NCBI RefSeq assembly: GCF_001642805.2
Contig: NZ_CP016948.1
Coordinates: 620,001-684,000, forward strand
From: Serratia surfactantfaciens
GTDB lineage: Bacteria > Pseudomonadota > Gammaproteobacteria > Enterobacterales > Enterobacteriaceae
Direction of reading: 5' to 3'
DNA length: 64,000 bases
Position numbers and translations under genes: made by a program. The number at the start of each line of letters is the position of its first letter. The first letter of the stretch is position 1. The notes beneath the pieces were generated by a model. That model saw only the letters and a list, made by a program, of their open reading frames with translations, did not search any database and was not told where the DNA came from. Shown one piece after another: positions 29,148 to 38,008 of the stretch.

Positions 29148-30292
29148 GGGCCGGCGCCTTGCGAAGCCTGGCAAACATAGAACGTTTCCCGCAGCCCGCC
29201 GGTTTGCCGCGGATACTCGTGCGCCACGGCGGCACGCACCGTCTCCACGAGATCCTGCGGCATCAGCGCGACGATGCAACCGCCAAAGCCGCCGCCGGTC
29301 ATGCGTACGCCGCCGCGCGGGCCGATCGTCGCTTTGACGATCTCGACCAGCTTATCGATAGGTGGCACGGTGATTTCAAAGTCGTCGCGCATTGAGGCGT
29401 GAGACTCCGCCATCAGCCGCCCCATGCGTTGCAGATCGCCGGCCGCCAGCGCGTCGGCCGCCGCCAGCGTGCGGGCATTCTCGCTGATGACATGGCGCGC
29501 GCGTTTGGCCACCAGCGGATCCAGCTGATGTTGACGCGCTTCGAACTGTTCGGGGCTGACGTCGCGCAGCGCCTTGACGCCAAAGAAACGCGCTGCTTCT
29601 TCACACTGTTTGCGGCGGGTATTGTACTCGCTGTCCACCAGCCCGCGTTGCACATTGGAGTTGATGATCACCACCGCGACGTTGTCCGGCATCGGCACCG
29701 CACGGGTTTCCAGCGAGCGGCAGTCGATCAGCAGGGCGCTGCCGCGCCGGCCGAGCGCGGAGATCAGCTGGTCCATGATGCCGCAGTTGCAGCCGACGAA
29801 CTGGTTCTCCGCTTCCTGACCGTTCAACGCCAACGCTACGCCGTCCAACGGCAGCTGATAAAGCGCCTGCAGCGCCTGACCCACCGCGACTTCCAGCGCG
29901 GCGGAGGAGCTGAGCCCCGCGCCCTGCGGCACATTGCCGGCGATCACCAGATCCGCGCCGCCGAAGTCGGCGCTGCGGCGCTGAAGATGCTTCACCACGC
30001 CGCGCACATAGTCAGACCAGCGCTGATCGGGATGGCTGACGATCGGATCGTCGAGCGAGAATTGATCCTGCTGATTCTGGTAATCGGCGGCCAGCACCCG
30101 GATCTGGCGGTCGTCGCGCTTGGCGCAGGCGATGACGGTTTGGTAATCGATGGCGCAAGGCAGCACGAAGCCGTCGTTGTAATCGGTATGCTCGCCGATC
30201 AGGTTCACCCGCCCCGGCGCCTGGATGGTCAACGCCGGCGCGTAGCCGAAGTGTTCGGTAAACAGGGAATGGGTAAGCGGTTTCAGGCTCAT
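29141..30292 (-). CDS. galK: Galactokinase
   Basis: 383 residues. Phosphorylates galactose at C1 with ATP (GHMP kinase family). Visible motifs are the galactokinase signature [19 protein letters not shown] (~28-46), the ATP-binding [18 protein letters not shown] (~118-135) and the C-terminal [16 protein letters not shown]. Overlaps galT by four bases. Confidence 0.98.
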   Translation of the reverse strand: MSLKPLTHSLFTEHFGYAPALTIQAPGRVNLIGEHTDYNDGFVLPCAIDYQTVIACAKRDDRQIRVLAADYQNQQDQFSLDDPIVSHPDQRWSDYVRGVVKHLQRRSADFGGADLVIAGNVPQGAGLSSSAALEVAVGQALQALYQLPLDGVALALNGQEAENQFVGCNCGIMDQLISALGRRGSALLIDCRSLETRAVPMPDNVAVVIINSNVQRGLVDSEYNTRRKQCEEAARFFGVKALRDVSPEQFEARQHQLDPLVAKRARHVISENARTLAAADALAAGDLQRMGRLMAESHASMRDDFEITVPPIDKLVEIVKATIGPRGGVRMTGGGFGGCIVALMPQDLVETVRAAVAHEYPRQTGGLRETFYVCQASQGAGPC

Positions 30293-31341
30293 GCTTGGGC
30301 TCCGGCTTCACGGTAATGAATATCGCTGACGGCGCGCAGACGCGCTGCGGCCTGTTCGGCGGTCAGGTCGCGCTGGGTTTCCGCCAGCATCTCGTAACCG
30401 ACCATAAATTTGCGCACGCTGGCTGAACGCAGCAGCGGCGGGTAGAAATGGGCGTGCAGCTGCCAGTACCGGTTGTCGGCGCCGTTGAACGGCGCACCGT
30501 GCCATCCCATCGAATAGGGGAAGGAGCACTGGAACAGGTTGTCGTAACGGCTGGTCAGCTTCTTGAGCGCTAGCGCCAGATCTTGGCTTTGCGCCGCGCT
30601 GAGATCGGTGATGCGCTGCACCGCCGCCTTCGGCAGCAGCAGCGTTTCAAACGGCCAGGCGGCCCAGTAGGGCACTACCGCCAACCAGTGTTCGGTGTTC
30701 ACCACGATGCGTTCGCCTGCGGCCAGCTCGCGCTGCGCATAGTCCAACAGCAGTGGGGACGCGTATTGCTGGAAATAGTCGTGCTGCAGGCGATCTTCGC
30801 GCTCGGCCTCGTTCGGCAGGAAACTGTTGGCCCAGACCTGCCCGTGCGGGTGCGGGTTGGAGCAGCCCATCGCCGCGCCTTTGTTTTCAAACAGCTGCAC
30901 CCAGGGATAGTGTTTGCCCAGCTCAGCGGTTTGCGCCTGCCAGGCGGCGACCACCTGCTCCAGCGCCGGCAGCGTCAATTCGGGCAGAGTCTTGCTGTGA
31001 TCGGGAGAGAAGCAGATCACCCGGCTGACGCCGCGCGCGCTCTGGCTGCGCATCAGCGGATCCTGGCTGTCGGGCGCTGGCGGCGTATCGCTCATCAGCG
31101 CGGCGAAATCGTTGGTGAAGACGTAGGTGCCGCGGTAATTTGGATTGCGATCGCCGGTGACGCGTGCGTTGCCCGGGCACAGGAAGCAGTCTGGATCGTG
31201 CGCCGGCAGCGTTTCCGTGGGGACTGCCTCCTGCTGGCCCTGCCAGGGGCGTTTGGCGCGGTGCGGTGAGACCAGCACCCACTGACCGCTCAGCGGGTTG
31301 TAGCGGCGGTGTGGATGATCGATAGGGTTGAATTCCGTCAT
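30289..31341 (-). CDS. galT: Galactose-1-phosphate uridylyltransferase
   Basis: 350 residues. Exchanges UMP between UDP-glucose and galactose 1-phosphate in the Leloir pathway. The active-site HPHGQVWA (His ~165/167, uridylylated) and zinc-site cysteines ([10 protein letters not shown] ~50-59) are present. First gene of the operon here; galE, which normally precedes it in E. coli, is not in this window. Confidence 0.97.
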   Translation of the reverse strand: MTEFNPIDHPHRRYNPLSGQWVLVSPHRAKRPWQGQQEAVPTETLPAHDPDCFLCPGNARVTGDRNPNYRGTYVFTNDFAALMSDTPPAPDSQDPLMRSQSARGVSRVICFSPDHSKTLPELTLPALEQVVAAWQAQTAELGKHYPWVQLFENKGAAMGCSNPHPHGQVWANSFLPNEAEREDRLQHDYFQQYASPLLLDYAQRELAAGERIVVNTEHWLAVVPYWAAWPFETLLLPKAAVQRITDLSAAQSQDLALALKKLTSRYDNLFQCSFPYSMGWHGAPFNGADNRYWQLHAHFYPPLLRSASVRKFMVGYEMLAETQRDLTAEQAAARLRAVSDIHYREAGAQA

Positions 31342-31479
31342 ACGGTTCCTTTCTTGGCGTCGACGAGGGTGTAATCGCTTCCAACTGCCGTCTTGACACG
31401 CCCGTTGCTGAACAGGGAGAGGACAATGCGCAAAAAGATAGCATGGCTACTGCGATAAAAAGGTGATCTAACGCGAAAA

Positions 31480-31495
31480 ATGGAATCGTTTACAC
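31480..31495 (-). promoter_or_regulatory. GalR/GalS operator upstream of galTKM
   Basis: On the reverse strand GTGTAAACGATTCCAT, 15 of 16 identical to the external gal operator of E. coli as I recall it. It lies 139 bases before galT. Repression by GalR/GalS and relief by galactose are expected. Confidence 0.85.
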
Positions 31496-31591
31496 TTCAA
31501 TGGAAAGCACCCGACTTGCGGACAGAGGCTGATTGTTGAGTGGCTCGAGACGTTGTGGTGCGATATTGATGATAGCGTTTTCACCCGCTTG

Positions 31592-31618
31592 GCCGGCAGA
31601 GAGGAGATCTCTGCCGGC
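31592..31618 (-). terminator. Strong hairpin downstream of the CPBP gene
   Basis: GCCGGCAGAGA, five-base loop, TCTCTGCCGGC: an 11-base perfect stem, eight bases beyond the stop at 31627. No T-run; probably a terminator or 3' stabiliser. Confidence 0.55.
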
Positions 31619-31626
31619 GTCGGGCG

Positions 31627-32448
31627 TTAAGGGTGCTGATACAGCGGGTAGGTGAAGAACAGCAGGTGAGTCAGGTTAAGCCCGAAGTGGAACAGAATCG
31701 GCACCCACAGGCGGCCGCTCCACATCCACGCCAGGCCGTAGATCAACCCGGCCAGGGTGGCGAAGATCACCATCAGCATGCCGCCGGCCAGATGCGCGGC
31801 GCCGAACACCAGGGCGGCGACGATCAGCGCTGGCCAGGCGCCCAGCCATTGGCTGAGACGTTGCTGCAGGTAGCCGCGAAACAGCGCTTCTTCGGCCATG
31901 CAGACGAAGAACAGGTTCGCCATCACGAACGGCAGGATCCAGGCGGGCGCATGCAGTTCGATTTTTAAACCGCCCAGCGCTACGGCCAACAGCAACAGCG
32001 CCGGTACGCTGACGATCAATGCAATCCAGGAACCCGAGGCGGCGTTTTTTTCCGCTTTATCGGTTCTGAACAGCGTTGGCAAGCAGGCGAACAGCAGGAA
32101 AGGCACCATTGCCTTATCGAAGTTGTAATACATGGTGAACGGCGCGCTGAGCGGGCCGGCTTTTTCGCCGTCGATCATCAGCTGGTTGTGGATGCCCGGT
32201 ACCAGATGCAAGAACAGCGCCACGCAGCCGGCGACCACCAACCCTTCCAGCGCGATTGCCAGATTGCGTTGCGCGCGAAAATGGTGACGCAACCCCGCCA
32301 GCGCCACGATCGCCAGCAGATAACTCAGGCTGAGCGGCGTCAGCACCCCATGATAAAGCCCCATGCCCGCCGAGGCGGCCAGGATCACCCAGGCTATCAG
32401 CCGGTTATACGGCAAGAAAAATAACGAAGCAGCCAGAACGCCCCACAT
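31627..32448 (-). CDS. CPBP-family intramembrane glutamic endopeptidase
   Basis: 273 residues from the ATG at 32448, chosen for its AAAGGGA site; the frame stays open 30 codons further. About eight membrane helices. The C-terminal CPBP domain shows EEALFRGYLQQRL (the paired catalytic Glu and Arg) and FGAAHLAGG, plus HFGLNLTH. Family members process prenylated or other membrane substrates, or act in bacteriocin immunity; the substrate here is unknown. Confidence 0.85.
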   Translation of the reverse strand: MWGVLAASLFFLPYNRLIAWVILAASAGMGLYHGVLTPLSLSYLLAIVALAGLRHHFRAQRNLAIALEGLVVAGCVALFLHLVPGIHNQLMIDGEKAGPLSAPFTMYYNFDKAMVPFLLFACLPTLFRTDKAEKNAASGSWIALIVSVPALLLLAVALGGLKIELHAPAWILPFVMANLFFVCMAEEALFRGYLQQRLSQWLGAWPALIVAALVFGAAHLAGGMLMVIFATLAGLIYGLAWMWSGRLWVPILFHFGLNLTHLLFFTYPLYQHP

Positions 32449-32615
32449 AATATGTCCCTTTAAAATATGTACACGGCGCTCAGCGCCTTTGCGGCGTGCG
32501 ATGATGGCGAAATTGAGCGCTAAAGCGGATAGTAGCACACCAGAATGACGCTAAAGGTCGGGGCAGTGATGGATTTGTGCATGTTGCCGGCCCACACGAC
32601 CGGCGACAACGCGGG

Positions 32616-33188
32616 TTAGCCTTTCATCCAGGCCTGCGAACGGGTGATTTCGGCCAGGTTTTGCAAGGTATCGAGGCTTTGCTGGTGGATCTCCTGCGTG
32701 GGGGCCGCGCACAGGTCTTGCAGCACGGTCACCTGGAAACCGGCGTCGTGCGCCTGACGCGCAGTGCTCTCGATGGCGAGCGGCGTGCTGACGCCCGCCA
32801 GCAGCAGATGATGGCACCTATGCTGGCGCAGCCAGGCTAACAAATTGTTACCGGAGAAAGCGCTCACCGCCGTTTTTTCAAACTGCAGATCGCTCTCTTC
32901 CTGATGCAGTTCGGGCGACCAGCGGCAGCCCGGGCTGTTTAACCGCAGCGCGCCGATCTGTTTGAGATGGTTGAACAGCGGCGAGTGGGGCGGAATGTCG
33001 TGATAATCGTCGGCGAATCCCACCCGCACCCAAATCACCGGGATTTTTCGCACCCGGGCATAGGCCGCGGCGGCATTGACGTTGGCGAGCAGGTGGGTCG
33101 CCGCCACCTGTTCGCGGCAGTGGTTGGCGCGCCCTTTGGGCCCGATCAGATCCTCGATCAGGTCGATGATAATCAACGCAGCGGACAT
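32616..33188 (-). CDS. Isochorismatase-like cysteine hydrolase fold protein lacking the nucleophile
   Basis: 190 residues. The fold is clear: Asp9 in LIIIDLIEDL, Lys105 in FEKTAVSAFSGNNL, and the GVSTPLAIESTA loop. In active cysteine hydrolases this loop reads GVxTxxCV; here Ala138 replaces the Cys. Asp and Lys remain, so a nicotinamidase-type reaction is unlikely, while isochorismatases proper also lack the Cys (EntB has Gly there). It is a single gene and not linked to siderophore synthesis in the window. Substrate unknown. Confidence 0.8.
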   Translation of the reverse strand: MSAALIIIDLIEDLIGPKGRANHCREQVAATHLLANVNAAAAYARVRKIPVIWVRVGFADDYHDIPPHSPLFNHLKQIGALRLNSPGCRWSPELHQEESDLQFEKTAVSAFSGNNLLAWLRQHRCHHLLLAGVSTPLAIESTARQAHDAGFQVTVLQDLCAAPTQEIHQQSLDTLQNLAEITRSQAWMKG

Positions 33189-33283
33189 GGCGTCTCCAGA
33201 AAATGGCCTTCTTTCTTTCTATGATAAAAGGCCAAATGTGATGTGCTGCGGTGAAGTGTTGCCGGATATGTTTCCGCCACGTC

Positions 33284-34771
33284 CTAGATGGAGGCTGCCG
33301 CCAGCCGCTGATGTTGGTAGCCGTAGCCGCCCTCGCCATCGGGCACGAAGCTGAGGCGATGAGTGATGCACTGCGGCGCGTCTTCGGCATGGTGCGAGAC
33401 GAACAGCAGCTGGGTGGCGCCCTGGCCGATCAGCACATCGATGAAGCGGCGCACCAGTTGGCGATTGAGCGGATCCAAGCCTTGCAGCGGCTCGTCGAGG
33501 ATCAGCAGCGCCGGATGCTTCACCAGCGCGCGGGCGATCAGCGCCAACCGCTGTTGGCCCCAGGAAAGGCTGTGGAACGGGGCGTCACCGTGGGCGCCGT
33601 CGAGCCCGAGCAGCGCCAGCCATTGTTCGGTCAGTTGCCGCTGACGATCCGAAACCGCCTGATAAATGCCGATCGAATCGAAGAACCCTGACAGCACCAC
33701 GTTGCGCACGCTGGTGTTGACGCGATAATCCAGGTGCAGGCTGCTGCTGACATAGCCGATATGGCGTTTGATTTCCCAGATGGTTTCCCCGCTGCCGCGC
33801 CGGCGGCCGAACAGCGTCAGATCGTTGCTGTAACCCTGCGGATGATCGCCGGTGATCAAACTGAGCAGGGTGGATTTGCCGGCACCGTTCGGGCCGACGA
33901 TCTGCCAGTGTTCGCCGGGATTAACCTGCCAATTGAGGTGGTTGAGGATCGGCCGATCGTCATAACTGACCACGCCGTCGCGCAGGACGATCAGCGGACG
34001 ATCCGTCGGCAGGGCGATCTTCTGTGTCGGATCCTCGGTCTCCGGCAGGGCCAGCCCGCTGAGATTTTCGCTGTGCGCCAGCTGCGCCACCAGCGCATCC
34101 GCCATCACCTGCCGGCGTGGCCCGCGGCTGGTCAGGGTGCAGTCAGCCAGCACGCCTACCTGCTGGACAAAGTCCGGTATCTCGTCAAAACGGTTGAGCA
34201 CCAGCACCAGGGTTTGGCCCTGGGCGGAAAGCTCGCTCAGCAGCGCGGCGAGCTGCGCGCGTGAGTGCACGTCCAGTCCGTCGAAGGGTTCGTCGAGGAT
34301 CAGCAGGTCGGGCTCGGGCATCAGCGCCCGGCACAGCAGGGTCTTGCGCGTTTCACCGGTAGACAGGTATTTGAAGCGGCGCGTCAGCAGGCCGGTGATG
34401 CCGAACTGCGCGGCCAGCCGCTCACAGCGAGCGGCGTCTTTCACCTCTTCCTGAATGATCTCCGCCGCTGTGCGGCCGGTGTCGTCTTCGTCCGCGCTGA
34501 GCAGGTCGGTGTTGTTGCGTTGCCATTCGTCGCTGACCATTTTCTGCAGCTGCTCGAAGGAAAGGCGCACCGCATGTTGAAAATCGCTGCGGCGCTCGCC
34601 GCTCAGCAGAACCAGTTCGTCAGCCAGCGCGCGCGCCAGGGCGGATTTGCCGCTGCCGTTGGCGCCGACGAAGGCCCAGCTGTCGCCGGCCTGGATCGCC
34701 AGCGCGTCCAGCGTCAGGATGCGGGTATCGCTTAAGCGGAATGAACCTTGCGAAATGTGCAACGACGACAT
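33284..34771 (-). CDS. modF: Molybdate-linked double-ATPase protein ModF
   Basis: 495 residues from MSSLHISQGSF, the E. coli ModF start; a longer in-frame ATG seven codons earlier is less likely. Two ABC ATPase halves: Walker A GANGSGKSA (~37-45) and GPNGAGKST (~267-275), Walker B LLILDEPFDG and LLILDEPLQG, with signature regions YLSTGETRK and SLSWGQQRL. No membrane helices. ModF is associated with molybdate metabolism by position next to modE; its reaction is not settled. Lies downstream of modE beyond a terminator. Confidence 0.95.
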   Translation of the reverse strand: MSSLHISQGSFRLSDTRILTLDALAIQAGDSWAFVGANGSGKSALARALADELVLLSGERRSDFQHAVRLSFEQLQKMVSDEWQRNNTDLLSADEDDTGRTAAEIIQEEVKDAARCERLAAQFGITGLLTRRFKYLSTGETRKTLLCRALMPEPDLLILDEPFDGLDVHSRAQLAALLSELSAQGQTLVLVLNRFDEIPDFVQQVGVLADCTLTSRGPRRQVMADALVAQLAHSENLSGLALPETEDPTQKIALPTDRPLIVLRDGVVSYDDRPILNHLNWQVNPGEHWQIVGPNGAGKSTLLSLITGDHPQGYSNDLTLFGRRRGSGETIWEIKRHIGYVSSSLHLDYRVNTSVRNVVLSGFFDSIGIYQAVSDRQRQLTEQWLALLGLDGAHGDAPFHSLSWGQQRLALIARALVKHPALLILDEPLQGLDPLNRQLVRRFIDVLIGQGATQLLFVSHHAEDAPQCITHRLSFVPDGEGGYGYQHQRLAAASI

Positions 34772-34835
34772 CACCTGTTCCTTTTTTTGCAATTATTTGC
34801 CTTAGAAATAGGCGCATTGCAGGGGGATGTCAATC

Positions 34836-34860
34836 AACAAAAACGCAACGTCACGTTGCG
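34836..34860 (-). terminator. Intrinsic terminator between modE and modF
   Basis: On the reverse strand CGCAACG, loop TGA, CGTTGCG, then TTTTTGTTG, directly after the modE stop. modF therefore depends on read-through or on its own promoter in the 65 bases before it. Confidence 0.8.
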
Positions 34861-34861
34861 C

Positions 34862-35653
34862 TTAACACAACGTGGCGACAATCACGCGATCGGCGTTGAA
34901 CAGGGCGTGTACGGCGTCGCCGACGCTCAGCCGCAGACGCTGCAGCTCCGTCGTCGTCAACGTGGCGCACAGGGTTTCGCCGCCCGCCAGCGTCACCAGC
35001 ACCTCGCTGTGTTCAGCGCCCGGCTGAATGGCGGCCACCACGCCCGCCAGGGCGTTATCCGCGTCGGCGTTATCGGCCGCATCGACGCTTAATCGCACCC
35101 AGGGCGCCTTGATCAGCGCCAGCACCTCTTTGCCGGGCGCCAGCTGCAGCCGGTCGGCGCTTTGCTGGGTAATGGCCGCCGTCAGACGGGTGCTACCGTC
35201 GTTCAACAAAATCGCCAGATGCTGCTGCACCTGCTGATGATCGCGTTCGATCACGGTGCCGAAAAACTGATTGCGCGCGCTGGTTTGCAGCGAAAAGCGC
35301 GAGATGGCCGCCAGCAGGCTGTCGAGCGGCAGATCGTCCTGCTGCAACACGTCGAAGGCTTTTTGCTGCACCTGGCCCAGCAGGTCATACAGTTGGATCA
35401 GCCGCTGGCCATAGTGCGTCAGCTGCGCGCCGCCACCGCCTTTCCCGCCGGTGGCGCGCTCCACCACCGTTTGTTCCGCCAGCTGATTCATCTCATTGAT
35501 GGCGTCCCAGGCGCTTTTGTAGCTGATGCCCGCCAGCTTGGCGCCCTGGCTGATGGAGCCAGTGTGCTGCACCTGTTTCAGCAGCGCGATGCGGCGCGGA
35601 TCGGCGAACAGCTTTTGCTGGAGTTTGAGAGTCAGAAGAATTTCGGCCTGCAT
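34862..35653 (-). CDS. modE: Molybdate-responsive transcription regulator ModE
   Basis: 263 residues from MQAEILLTLKLQQ, the E. coli start. The N-terminal winged helix-turn-helix (~1-120: GSISQGAKLAGISYKSAWDAINEMN, then ERATGGKGGGG) binds palindromic operators. The C-terminal half has two molybdate-binding (MOP) domains (SARNQFFGTV ~128 and APWVRLSV ~193). It represses modABC and activates moa when molybdate is bound in E. coli. Sites of the right shape occur upstream of modA and moaA in this window. Confidence 0.97.
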   Translation of the reverse strand: MQAEILLTLKLQQKLFADPRRIALLKQVQHTGSISQGAKLAGISYKSAWDAINEMNQLAEQTVVERATGGKGGGGAQLTHYGQRLIQLYDLLGQVQQKAFDVLQQDDLPLDSLLAAISRFSLQTSARNQFFGTVIERDHQQVQQHLAILLNDGSTRLTAAITQQSADRLQLAPGKEVLALIKAPWVRLSVDAADNADADNALAGVVAAIQPGAEHSEVLVTLAGGETLCATLTTTELQRLRLSVGDAVHALFNADRVIVATLC

Positions 35654-35758
35654 AGCGCATCCTGTCGGCGGCAAAAATCTTATTGTCGCCGATTTGGTGG
35701 CAAAGCGCCAAATGCAGTGCGCTGGAGAGCGAGGTAATAAAGACTGGTATTGCTTTGT

Positions 35759-35778
35759 TGTTATAATATAACATAACA
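35759..35778 (+). promoter_or_regulatory. Palindrome between modE and the TonB-receptor operon
   Basis: TGTTAT-AATATAAC-ATAACA. The half-sites match those of ModE operators (GTTAT/ATAAC), but the spacing is four bases shorter than in the modA and moaA sites. It sits in the 188-base divergent region, 63 bases before the receptor gene. Could be a variant ModE site or another regulator's operator. Confidence 0.45.
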
Positions 35779-35841
35779 GAAAAACGATAAGGCTTTACGC
35801 CGGCTGCGGCCGGTTTTTATTTCACCACAGGGATGCTCCAC

Positions 35842-38004
35842 ATGAGTACGACACGCCGGCGTCTTAGCGCGCCCAGAAAATCTTTATGCCTTGCCGCCGC
35901 ATGGGTCGGCAGCGCCTTGGCGGCGCCGTCGGCTTTCGCCGCCGACTGCGATAAAGCCCGCAATGCCACGGGATGCGAAGAACATCTCACCGTGGAGGCG
36001 GCGTCCCCCGCCGGGCGCTACGATGCGTTGAACGCCGTGAGCCGCAGCGCGTCGCAGCTTGGGCTGACCGCTCAGGAGACGCCGCGCAGCGTCGACATCA
36101 TCAGCGCGCGGGCGATCCAACAGCGGGGCGACCGCTCGCTGGCCGCCGCCGTCGAGCACGCCACCGGCCTGTCCGGCGTGGCCTCGCCGACGTTATCCAA
36201 TAACTTTTCCGCCCGTGGTTTCCGGCCGATCGCCTGGCTGTATAACGGCGTGGAGATGCCCGGCAGCACGTTGCAGCTGGGCGATCCGGCGCATTACGAC
36301 AGCATCGAGGTGCTGCGCGGGCCGGGATCGGCGCTGAACGGCCTGAGCGCAGCGGGCGGCAGCGTCAACCTGATCTCGCGGCGGCCGACCTTCAGCCGCC
36401 AGCCGTTCGAGCTCGATTATGGCCTCGGCAGCTACCGCAGCCAGCGCTTGCATCTGGGAGCCGGCGGTGCGCTGGTGGACGATGCGGTGGCGTACCGGCT
36501 GGACGTCAGCGGAAACGACAGCGGTAGCAACGTGCAGGACGAACGCGATCGGCAGAAACGGGTTTCCGGCTCGTTGCTGTTTAAGCTGACGGACGATGCG
36601 CTGTTGACGCTGAGCCTGGACCGCATGCTCAATCGTACCAACAACCCTTATTACGGCACGCCGCTGCTGGACGGGCGCATCGCCGGCGAGCTGCGCGACA
36701 TCAATTACAACAACCTGACCGACAGCCGCATCCAGAGCAACGCCACCGCATTTCAGGCCGGTCTTGACTGGTTTATGACGCCCGAAGTGGAATGGCATAA
36801 CCAATTCTATTACTACAGCGGCTTTCGCGAATGGCGCAACGTCGAGCGTTTTCGCGTCGCGGCGGCGGCCCGGCTCGGCGACGTCAACCGCGACTCCTTC
36901 GGCGCCCTGGCGCATGACGACGATCTGATCGGCAACCGCAGTTCGCTGGTGTTCGACCGCGCCATCGTCGGTTTCGATAACCGGTTGCTGGTCGGCTTCG
37001 ACCTGAGCAAGCGGCATTTCCAGTACTACTCCAACGGCTTCCCCGGCTCGGAAGATGTGCCGCTCGGCGCGCCGCCCAGAGAGCCGTTCGCTCAGGGTAC
37101 TGACCGCCAACGCGCGCCGGTGCGCCACGTCACCCAGAACCAGTACGCCGCCTTTCTCGAGGATCGCTTCAGCCTGACCGAGCGTTTAGCGTTGCTGGGC
37201 CAGCTGCGCTACAACCATATGAACATGGACTGGCGCTTCCAGGGGCCGCAGGAAGAGAGCCGCGCGCATACCTACGTGTTCAGCACCTGGAGCCTGGGCC
37301 CCAGCTATGCATTGACCGATAACCTCAGGCTCTACGCCAACTACACCACCGGCCAGGAGCCGGGCAACGATCTGTTCTTCCTCGGCCCAACGCAGACCGA
37401 CCTGCCGTTGACGCGGGCGCGCCAGTGGGAGGCCGGCGCCAAAGGGCAGTTCTGGGGTAACAAGGGCCAGGCGACGCTGGCGCTGTACGAACTGCGCAAG
37501 GACAACCTGTTTGTGCCTGACGCGCAGCGGCCGGATGCGTTGAACGCGGTAGGCAGGCAGACGTCGCGCGGCATCGAGCTTGGCGTGGTGCTGCGCCCCG
37601 ACGAGCGCTGGGAGTTGGCCGGCAACGCCGCCTACACGCACGCCCGCTACGACGACTATCGCGGCGGCAGCCCGCTGCGCAGCTACAACGGCAATCGCCC
37701 GGCCTATATCCCGGACTGGACCGCTAATCTCAGCGTGCATTATCAGGCGACGGCGCGCCTGGGGCTAGCGTCTTCGCTGCGCTACGTTGGCAGCAGTTAC
37801 AACGACGACGCCAATCAGCGCAAGATGCGCGCGTACACCACGCTCGATCTGGCGGCGGACTATCAGCTTACGCCGATCGTCGATGTCGGTTTCCGTATTC
37901 GCAACGCCACCAACCAGCTGTACGCCTATCAGCGCACTTACCCGGATCAGGCGCTGATCGCGCCGCCGCGCAGCTATGAAACCTTCGTGTCGGTCAGGTT
38001 CTGA
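35842..38004 (+). CDS. TonB-dependent outer-membrane receptor
   Basis: 720 residues from the ATG at 35842 (AGGG ten bases upstream; an ATG at 35833 lacks a site). Signal peptide ending near PSAFA. TonB box EEHLTVEA (~47-54), plug domain (~65-175, with VEHATGLSGV and VEVLRGPGSALNG), then a 22-strand-type barrel ending in the typical terminal Phe (SYETFVSVRF). The mature N-terminus carries two cysteines (CDKARNATGC). It imports an iron siderophore or other metal chelate; the ligand is unknown. First gene of a five-gene operon. Confidence 0.92.
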   Translation: MSTTRRRLSAPRKSLCLAAAWVGSALAAPSAFAADCDKARNATGCEEHLTVEAASPAGRYDALNAVSRSASQLGLTAQETPRSVDIISARAIQQRGDRSLAAAVEHATGLSGVASPTLSNNFSARGFRPIAWLYNGVEMPGSTLQLGDPAHYDSIEVLRGPGSALNGLSAAGGSVNLISRRPTFSRQPFELDYGLGSYRSQRLHLGAGGALVDDAVAYRLDVSGNDSGSNVQDERDRQKRVSGSLLFKLTDDALLTLSLDRMLNRTNNPYYGTPLLDGRIAGELRDINYNNLTDSRIQSNATAFQAGLDWFMTPEVEWHNQFYYYSGFREWRNVERFRVAAAARLGDVNRDSFGALAHDDDLIGNRSSLVFDRAIVGFDNRLLVGFDLSKRHFQYYSNGFPGSEDVPLGAPPREPFAQGTDRQRAPVRHVTQNQYAAFLEDRFSLTERLALLGQLRYNHMNMDWRFQGPQEESRAHTYVFSTWSLGPSYALTDNLRLYANYTTGQEPGNDLFFLGPTQTDLPLTRARQWEAGAKGQFWGNKGQATLALYELRKDNLFVPDAQRPDALNAVGRQTSRGIELGVVLRPDERWELAGNAAYTHARYDDYRGGSPLRSYNGNRPAYIPDWTANLSVHYQATARLGLASSLRYVGSSYNDDANQRKMRAYTTLDLAADYQLTPIVDVGFRIRNATNQLYAYQRTYPDQALIAPPRSYETFVSVRF

Positions 38005-38008
38005 CGGC

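Noticed and set aside
30289..31626. A missing or broken galE remnant upstream of galT
   Set aside because: The 285 bases between galT and the CPBP gene hold only the operator, promoter-like DNA and a hairpin; no epimerase-like codons were recognised on either strand.
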